A model generated the notes under the pieces. The model was given only the letters and a program-made list of their open reading frames with translations, was not told where the DNA came from and made no database searches. This document shows, piece by piece, positions 56,948-64,000 of a stretch of 64,000 nucleotides of DNA. This stretch comes from Aphelenchoides besseyi (taxonomy: Eukaryota; Nematoda; Chromadorea; Rhabditida; Aphelenchoididae), in assembly GCA_024699855.1 (NCBI GenBank), contig JAMPIQ010000001.1:15686001-15750000 (forward strand), read 5' to 3'. The translations under genes were made by a program, and so were the position numbers. Each line of letters starts with the position of its first letter. The first letter of the stretch is position 1.

Positions 56948-59901
56948 TGTGCTGCAAATTTCACTTTCAACAAAAAACCCTTCACAAACAGCGCACGTAA
57001 TTAGCTAAACAAGTCAATTGACACACGATAGGTAGAAACGAGCAAACAAATTCCAATGGCGCATGTTTTCCCACCCACCAAAGTCCCGAACATGCGGTAA
57101 GCAGGTGGTCAGAAGCCCACAGATGTTTTGCCAAGAGGAACATAAAAACGAACTAAAACGCAAAGTCTGGGTGATCCAGAGCGATGAGTGTAATTGAGCG
57201 GAGACCCGAAGATCCTCCGACACTCTCGACCGTCGGATTGAAATTGAATCTCGCAAAGCGTGAACTCGGAAAAAGAACGAAAAACAATTTTTAAACGTTG
57301 ACTGATGAGTACGATCTAATAAGCTTCAAAAAGCGAAGTTCGATGTTCATCCGAAGACTATTAGCTATGCATTAGAGCTGTTGACATACGGCTCAATACG
57401 CACCGTTGAATGAAACATTCGCGTTTTCGGAGACAAAAACATTTGAGAGAAAATCCACTCAGTAAGAATGACTCTACGAGCAAGAACTGGAGACGACAAC
57501 AAATTCAATGGCAAAACGTCCAGTGCAGCGTTGAATCATCTTTTCATTGAATGCGATTTGTACGAAAACAACAATAGTGGTCCATGAGTGGGAATTCTGA
57601 CGGACAATTTCACTTTCGGTTCCAAAGATTTCTCATCAAAATCGATGAATGGACAATAGAACATGGAAATAAGCGGCAGACACGATCTCGAAGAGGTCAA
57701 ACTTCCGAAGACGACAGTCGAATTCCCACGAATGATAGACGAGGCCACGCGGATTGACGTCGAATTAGCGAAAATGATCTTCTGGAAGCAAACAAACAGA
57801 ACGAGTTTTGGGGTTTTCAAGTGCTCGTGACTAATCTCCATCTTCGGACAATCGAAGAGGACGACTATCAGGAAAAAAAGTAAAATGGTCTCGAAAGAAA
57901 TCTCTAATTGGCCGATCGTTCCAATTTGGCCGCAAGAAATAAATCAATGCTCATAACAAAAGAAATTGCGGAGTCAGATTGAGAAGTTTGTGATCTCCGA
58001 AGATATCAAGATCAATGGCCTGACCGCCCTCGTGCCAATCGGTGGCGAAATCGCCAAAGTCATTAATTTGGGGAGAGTTTGAATGAGCTAATCAACAGGA
58101 AAAACTTTATCAGCAGCAGAACAACAAGAAGCAATTCCACAAATCTGTTCGAGCGTATGTGCCGGTTTTTACCTTTGAAAGAATATCAATTGATTAGACG
58201 ACGACCAGGAATTCCAAACGCCGTCGAAGGTCATCAGTCAGTTTGCCGCCTTAGAGACATGACAACTTCGACATGAAGGGAAGCAAGCGGCGTTAATGAT
58301 CCCCCCAAAACGATTGCGGTCGATGATTGCGAAAAGATTTCGGTTCAAACTTTCAACAGTAGAACCGAAGAGTCGGAAGAGGGTTCCGAAGACGGAATCC
58401 TCGAACTGATGAATGAGTAACAAAAAACAAAAGCCGAGTTTGCTAATGAAATTTCTTGCAAAATTTCAAACCCGGTAATCGTTTCCAACTCATTTGGTTC
58501 AAAACGTTTGATGGCGCGCATTGCCGATGGCAACTGATCAACATACCGCCTCTTCAATTCACAGTTGACGTCGCAAATTAACACCACGAAGCGGATGAGC
58601 AGACACATCGGGCAGTTTCTGCGCGAAATTAAAACACGCATCGACGAGCTCCCCGACAAACCATTGATATACAAACCAAACCGCAGATGATTCGGAAAGA
58701 AATGTTACCCGACTGAAATCGTTTGGATAGCCAACCTGTGGGTCGAGGAATTGGAGGCCTCTGATTCATACTATAAACCCCAGAACACAGTCAAACGGTT
58801 CACGGAAGAACAGTCGAAAGGAAGAGCGAAAATTGAAGTCACAGAGGAACCGGTTGTTTTCTTATGAGCAGGCAATCAACATAAAGTTTAACATAAACAT
58901 GAGAATGAGGGTAATTAAGAAATGAAAACGATTGCGGCAATCCGCCCAAATGAGATCGATCCGTCAAAATTGAAATCAAGTTAATTGGAGACCACAAGCA
59001 AGAAGAATCGTAAGCAGAAACCGTCGAATCAAAGAACAATCGTGTAACCTCGAATGGCTAATTGTCGACGAATCGAAAGCAGAAAACCGGAACGCTCCAA
59101 ATTGAACGGAAATTAAAAAAACAGCTGAGTCATTTCGAATCAAAAGTTTATGTTTCAGACACGACAAAAACAAAAGTAAAGTGACTCACTAGCTAAGTGG
59201 ACATCAAAATAGCAATCAAACGAGATGATTCGAACTGTCGCATCGATGTCAAAGGTCCATCGACGGAAGAGAGAGCGCTATGAGAACCAATAGCCATAAG
59301 ACTTATAAGGAAAGTTTGAAGTGAGTTTTGTTTCAAGGAAACAAACACATTGGAAGTGCAGCATCATGATCGATTGGCGGTCTGATTGCGGTGGCTGAAC
59401 GGTTTTTATGAACAAACCAGTTTGCTTTGTTGGGAAGTCGATCAGCGCGGTTTAAACTGCGCGACAATCTGCGAAGTTTTTCTTACAAAATTTTCGAAAA
59501 GAATTAAAATCGATTGTCCGCTCGTAAACATATTAATTAGCGCATTAAACGCCCAACATTCAGTTCGTCAGAAAACAAACATTATTGAGCGTTTCGTTTA
59601 CACTCCCGATCGTTAGATCCCCGAGAATCGCCAGTAAAAGAAAATCTGATCCCTACGAAGACGCACGAAGATCAACAAACAAAGGAAATATTAAAAAGTG
59701 CTTCGTGAACGTCGTCAAAAACCTTCCGAGTTAACAAGCGAACATGGAAATCAGCTGCTGTTTCCTTTGACTATCAATTGTTTTAAGTGACAACTGACAG
59801 CCGTAGCAAACGAAAAAGAATGACCACCACGTTTGTTCCCACTTTTTTAAGCTCAAATTTGGCATTTCAACTGGTCAAAGCCCTCAATGAAAATGCCCAA
59901 C
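56948..59901. other. Upstream region of perlecan; possibly a long intron; decayed coding-like pieces on the + strand
   Basis: Near 57660-58860 on the + strand, successive frames give protein-like pieces (HDLEEVKLPKTTVEFPRMID, DIKINGLTALVPIGGEIAKV, SEEGSEDGILELMNE, GQFLREIKTRIDELPDKPLI) without starts or tidy splice sites. This could be an old pseudogene of a family I do not recognise. The rest holds nothing clear. Confidence 0.35.
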
Positions 59902-60794
59902 CTGAACAATCGTATTCGTCCGAACCGTCGGTACAATCTCGTCGACGATCGCAAACTCGTCGTCGATCCAAACACTCTCCGGTGTTGCATGTGAACTCGG
60001 ATGGTCGACAACCTTCGTGGATTTGAACGACTTGCGGTTGTCCAATTTGATTTGTTTGAATTGATTCCTAAAGACCATTGGGTTCTGAGTTCGCTTGCCA
60101 TGAACTCACCAATCGCAATCGTTCTTGTTCGGCTTCGTGTTGTCGACGTCGATGTTCGGCCTGAATTCGACGGCGCTCTTCTTCCTGCTGTCGTCGGTAC
60201 TGGGCTTCTAATTGTGGCGCAGTTGTGATGCGATGAGCTTGTTTGAAATAATCTGCAATTTAAGAGATTCGATTTGAACAGAGAACTGAAGGGTTAGTAT
60301 GAACTTAAAGTGCGAGAAAACAAACCACAATTCAACTCATCACTTCCGTCAGAGCAATCATAACGACGATTGCACATCAAATCGGCGGCAATACATTGAC
60401 CGTTAGCACACCGATAAGGACAATTCGTTTGTTGGGTTGTAGGTGCCGTTTGAGTTGTTGGAGGCAAATTATCAGCACAGTTCTGTTCATCCCAACCCTG
60501 TGGACAATCGGATACACGATCACAAAGCTTTTCGTAGTGAATACAAAACAATTCCACAGAATCACGACACCGAACTTCCTGATCGTTGCACTGAGTGTTA
60601 TCGTGCCGAGGTTCCGGCGCATTGGTTGGGTGTTCTCTTCGTTGGTTGAAATACGCTGAAAAAGTGATGAGTGCGCAAAACAAAAGTTAAAAGCAAAATT
60701 GAACTTAAACTAATAGATTACTCAATGAACAAAAACTAACTGAGCACCCACTGCTTGTTCGTTTACTTACCGCAATGCAATTCGTCCGTTCCAT
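59902..60794 (-). CDS. LDL-receptor class A repeat exons; candidate alternative 5' part of perlecan
   Basis: Four minus-strand exons: 60794-60771 (24 bp, DGTDELHC), 60655-60326, 60252-60110 and 60067-59902. They encode the end of one LDLa repeat, then CNDQEVRCRDSVELFCIHYE with CDRVSDCPQGWDEQNC, CPYRCANGQCIAADLMCNRR with CSDGSDELNCG, a Gln/Arg/Glu-rich spacer (RRQQEEERRRIQAEHRRRQ) and CRPSEFTCNTGECLDRRRVC with CTDGSDEYDCS. The acidic SDE calcium sites are kept in three. The last donor (TTCAG|GTTGGG) is phase 1, the same as the perlecan leader exon, so splicing to the Ig1 exon at 56791 would keep the frame. Alternatively this is an independent LDLa gene. No signal peptide was found upstream. 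Confidence 0.7.
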
Positions 60795-61583
60795 CTAAAA
60801 TTTTTGATCGTTATTCCAGCCCAAAGGATTTCAGTTTCATGAACAAGAACTATTGATTTCATTTTTTGGAACTTTAAACACCTCTTAGGCTTCGTCGTAA
60901 TTTTCGATTAAACACAATAGACGCGTAGTCTCGTTTTAGTGATAACACGATCGAAGTTCTCAAGAGAACATTCGAAAACTCTCAGGACAAGAATCAAATA
61001 AACTGCCGAGCAAGAAAAATTTATTGATCAGCTGATGATTCAACTTGTTGTCATTAACCCGAAGGTTTGGTTTTCAATTTTTTAATTCAAATCACATTTA
61101 CGGTTCACCGAAGAAAATCTTTAGAACAAGAAAAAATTCCCGATTCAAAGACAATTTTTACATTTCAATTCCATTGAAAGTTTCTACATCCGAGTAAACT
61201 CTTTTGCAGTAACTCTCACGCTTTTCTACTTTGACAATGGTCCGTGATTTTTACCGGACTAGCTGCTTAGTTTTGGTTAATCGTCAAATCAAAAACCATC
61301 GTTTGAATTTTCGCCGGTTTGCCCCCAACAAGAAAATAAAGCAACTCCTTGCGGTCACATGTGATTGTCCTAAAGAGCTTAAATCGAGGTTCAGGAAAAT
61401 ACTGATTTCTTTCTATTAATCCAAATTTCAATATCGTTTTAATACTCGTGGATAAAACTCCTAATGTTCTTGTTTTCAGTTGGTAGCCAGAGTCGTTGTT
61501 GGTGTTCGTTAAGCTGATGGTTCATCTTTCACGGAATTCACAGGTTTGTAATGATTTCAACTCCAATCAATTATTACTTTAGA
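60795..61583. other. Intergenic; no gene recognised
   Basis: AT-rich between divergent genes. The expected first half of the LDLa repeat that ends at 60794 was not found here. Confidence 0.4.
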
Positions 61584-62561
61584 ATGTCTTCATCTGACCA
61601 ACTCATACGTTCACTCGTTGGCGAACACAAATTCCTTTTGCACGAAGTCGGTCAAATCACAGCAGATCAAGTCAAATTGTTTGCGGTTAGTCTCGTTTTG
61701 AGTATTTTCGAATATCTGATATTTTAGCGTGAGGTCACCGACAAAAAATGTAACCAAACTAACGAACATTGGAGCTATGCGATCGTTGATGAAATCGCGT
61801 TGAAAGATGCGGGTAAAAATGCAAACGATTGGCTGAAAAGAGCAGGATCGATTTCGTGGTTTGGCGAAAGTAAACGGCCAACCGAACGTTTTGCGGAACA
61901 TCAAAAACACGAACGTTTCAATGGAAAGCAACTCAGAATGATAACCGTCGGACATTGGACTGAAGAATCGTGCAGACGCTGTCCAACATTGAAAGACTGG
62001 GCGCCATACGAACTGGGAATCACAGACGAATATTTTCTTCACCGAATCAAACGCTACCGAATCAATAGTCATATTTACGGAGGTTATCTCAACCAAATGA
62101 ATAAACCTGGACGTGGTGCGACTGCTCCGAAGATCATTGAACGTGCGAACGACAACAACTTATTCATCGAATTTCTACGACGCTTGGATGATGCTCCGAT
62201 CTCACAAGAGTTTCTTGACGCCTCCGATAACCCGTCTGCCCGCTGTACTGCCACCTTGTACACGGAATCGATTAAATGCCCGGAATCAGATTGCAACCAA
62301 TTCTTCGCCAATTTGACCCAACTTGGTTTGCATTTGCGCACAAAGCGACATGGTTGGACAGTTGCTCGTATCAACGAAACCTACGCAACAAATACGCTGC
62401 CCTGTAAACCAATTTTCAAGGAAGTTCATTGTCCCGGCGATCATTGTTCTCGCGTAGAGGTCTGCCATTTAGGATTATTCCCGCACCTTATCAGAAGTCA
62501 TGGGTGGGATGAAGCAAAGTTAGCTCGACATTACCCAGAGGAATTAAAAAAAGGCAACTAA
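61584..62561 (+). CDS. Protein with two C2H2-like zinc fingers, about 312 aa, family unknown
   Basis: Exon 1 61584-61685 (MSSSDQLIRSLVGEHKFLLH) and exon 2 61728-62561 join in frame (LFA|REVTDKKCNQTNEHW). Exon 2 has a basic helical part (KRPTERFAEHQKHERFNGKQ), ESCRRCPTLKDWAPYELGIT, RIKRYRINSHIYGGYLNQM, then two fingers of the form C-x4-C-x12-H-x4/5-H: CPESDCNQFFANLTQLGLH and CPGDHCSRVEVCHLGLFPHL. Each is followed by a HGW motif (RHGWTVARI, SHGWDEAKL), so the finger unit is itself duplicated. The ATG follows TTTAG by 1 base. Nearby reverse-transcriptase sequence raises the chance that this is a retroelement protein, but no endonuclease or RT is joined to it here. Confidence 0.6.
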
Positions 62562-62602
62562 ATTTATAAATAATTTTCCCATTCTTGTATTTAGTCAACG
62601 TT

Positions 62603-62932
62603 CGGTCCAATTTTAAACCACACCAGCGCAACGAAGAAGAAGCACCTGAACATACCGTCGAAACCATTTCTGACGATGAAGAACCGCAAGATCCTTCCGA
62701 TGGCAGCAACTCGACAATCCAAAGCACACTTCCAAAGCTGATGAAAGAAAAAGCACAGTGGTTTGAGGATGAAGAGCAATATCTTGTACGGATATCTAGA
62801 TCCGTAGGAAATTTGTTTAGAGGAGGCCCCGCCTACTCGAAGGGAAGCTTTCGAGTGGTCGTGTCCCGATCACTCCTCAATCCGCTCCTTCTTACAGCGA
62901 GTCGGATTCCCACCCGCTTTAACTGTTGTTAA
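62603..62932 (+). CDS. Acidic Glu/Ser-rich open frame, possible last exon of the zinc-finger gene
   Basis: Follows TTGTATTTAG and reads RNEEEAPEHTVETISDDEEP QDPSDGSNSTIQ then LPKLMKEKAQWFEDEEQYLV, ending in a more basic tail. It may be an alternative exon of the preceding gene; there is no direct proof. Confidence 0.3.
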   Translation, partial: RSNFKPHQRNEEEAPEHTVETISDDEEPQDPSDGSNSTIQSTLPKLMKEKAQWFEDEEQYLVRISRSVGNLFRGGPAYSKGSFRVVVSRSLLNPLLLTASRIPTRFNCC

Positions 62933-63020
62933 ACTAGTAGCTACAATAAACCGCATAATTAGATCGTTCGATTTAATTTTTAAGTAAAGAAGTCATTAAC
63001 TTTACAATCTTATTTCCGAG

Positions 63021-63563
63021 ATGTTTAAACGACCATTTTTCTACATGGATGAAAGCAAAACAGAAAGAGACGCTTTGAAAGGCACACTGGAAGATCTGGC
63101 GACGTCAATCAATGTTATTTTTGGACGTGAAGGTTCCAACAAACTAACACGTAGGTGTTTAAACCATGATAACGCTTAATCAGCATTCAGACAATAAGTT
63201 AAGAGGAAAACGTCTTTCATTCAAATATGACCTGTTGCCCAGCCTTCCACGTGATTCCGATTATCCCAATCTCGACAAATTGTTGGTAATCTACCCGACG
63301 TTCCAATCTCAATTGTATGTTTATCTTTGATACGAAAAATTTTGTCCGATTTTAGCGATACGCAACCCGCAACGCTCGATAAACGAGATGAGCTCAACGT
63401 TCCCGGCGTTCCGAATGTCAAATCGTTAAAGCCACGAATCCAATGGTCAAATGAAGAAGAATTGGCGTTTGTTAACCATGTTTTTCGTCCCGCCCAAAGT
63501 TACCACAGTGCACCGAACAAAAAATTCGAAATTATTGCTTACATCTCATCTGTGGCTACATGA
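63021..63563 (+). CDS. Unrecognised three-exon protein, about 150 aa
   Basis: Exon 1 from ATG 63021 (MFKRPFFYMDESKTERDALK, SINVIFGREGSNKLT), exon 2 about 63190-63314 (SFKYDLLPSLPRDSDYPNLD KLLVIYPTFQSQ) and exon 3 from 63357 (DTQPATLDKRDELNVPGVPN, QWSNEEELAFVNHVFRP). Introns are about 40 bp and in frame. A further piece at 63663-63765 (VAVYDELKENNRQFAPEILP) could be one more exon. No family recognised; no signal or membrane segment. Confidence 0.55.
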
Positions 63564-63806
63564 ACAAGGAATTTTCACAAAAGAAGGATCCAAAATTCAA
63601 CGGTTTTTATCTTTCTTAAATTCTTTGCTAATCACATTTATTAGACTATGCATGCATAGAAAAATGTGGCTGTTTACGATGAATTGAAAGAGAACAACCG
63701 CCAATTCGCACCCGAAATTCTTCCAAAATTACTGACAACTTTTCCATCCCTTGCTGCCGATTTGTAAGTTTAATAGTTTTTATCGTTGTTTTATTCATGT
63801 TTTCAG

Positions 63807-64000
63807 TGAGACGACAAAAGACGTCAAAATTCGAGCTCAACTCTTCAACTCAGTTGTACTACCAGCGCTCAATTATGGATCTGAAGTTTGGACGATGCGG
63901 AAAACCGAACGTACCAAATTAACAACGATGCAAGGAGCAATGGAAAGAAGAATTCTTGGCATTCGACTACGCGATGAAGTCAGAAGTGTTGAAATCAGAG
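63807..64000 (+). mobile_element. Non-LTR retrotransposon reverse-transcriptase remnant (C-terminal part), cut by window edge
   Basis: Open frame reads TTKDVKIRAQLFNSVVLPAL NYGSEVWTM, then MQGAMERRILGIRLRDEVRS. The patterns LPxLxYGSExW and AMERRxLGIxxRDxxR mark the thumb region after the RT catalytic core in RTE/Jockey-type elements. The catalytic YADD box would lie upstream and is not seen, so the copy is 5' truncated or joined to other sequence at 63807, just after a TTTCAG. Confidence 0.8.

Noticed and set aside
1..64000. CRISPR arrays, bacterial operons, ribosomal RNA
   Set aside because: None present; the window is eukaryotic with spliced genes throughout.

Overview
The window looks like a nematode nuclear genome. 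The gene set is animal: MAST kinase, Arp1, TBC1D15, dihydroceramide desaturase, and an UNC-52-type perlecan whose N-terminus, domain order and basic C-terminus match nematode perlecan. Genes are closely packed, most introns are 38-60 bp with GT-AG borders, and several start codons sit just after a TTTTCAG-like acceptor, as expected for spliced-leader trans-splicing. The species cannot be told from this sequence.

Layout. 1-5 kb (-): 5' part of a MAST/KIN-4 kinase running off the left edge. 6.4-7.6 kb (-): C3orf33-like protein. 9.3-10.7 kb (+): Arp1/centractin, complete. 10.8-13.2 kb (-): TBC1D15-type Rab GAP. 13.6-14.4 kb (+): unrecognised 3-exon gene. 14.7-15.75 kb (+): HSD17B12/LET-767-like dehydrogenase. 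16.0-17.2 kb (+): sphingolipid delta4-desaturase. 17.6-18.2 kb (-): small membrane protein. 18.8-19.6 kb (-): GH114-like glycosidase, unusual in an animal.

19.6-35.7 kb is a patchwork of broken gene pieces: a UGT 3' half with two stops, an internal TRRAP fragment, a DEAD-box helicase with only its first RecA domain, a single TTBK-type kinase exon, a frameshifted PHR-domain fragment, and a UGT 5' end joined to a 770-bp almost identical copy of the dehydrogenase 3' end. Two foldback elements and a tRNA-like sequence lie here as well. Three apparently whole genes are mixed in: a DPNYQTL-repeat secreted protein, a multi-pass membrane protein and a ubiquitin-like protein.

35.8-56.9 kb (-) is perlecan/unc-52 (signal peptide, Ig, LDLa, Ig, laminin IV, LE, laminin IV, LE, Ig array, LamG/EGF). 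Its introns hold a complete 1,386-bp mariner with an intact transposase in what was a 38-bp intron, a 199-bp Tc-like MITE, a tandemly duplicated Ig-exon/intron unit with a 40-codon ORF, and a nested 256-aa gene on the opposite strand. Upstream, at 59.9-60.8 kb, four LDLa repeats end in a donor whose phase fits the first perlecan Ig exon, so perlecan may have a longer alternative N-terminus.

61.6-64 kb (+): a zinc-finger protein, an unrecognised small gene, and the start of a non-LTR reverse-transcriptase remnant at the right edge.

I did not find a clearly new multi-gene system. The points most worth checking are the GH114 gene, the alternative perlecan N-terminus, the intact mariner, and the patchwork region, where several breaks are 1-2 base indels in short tandem runs and could be assembly errors.
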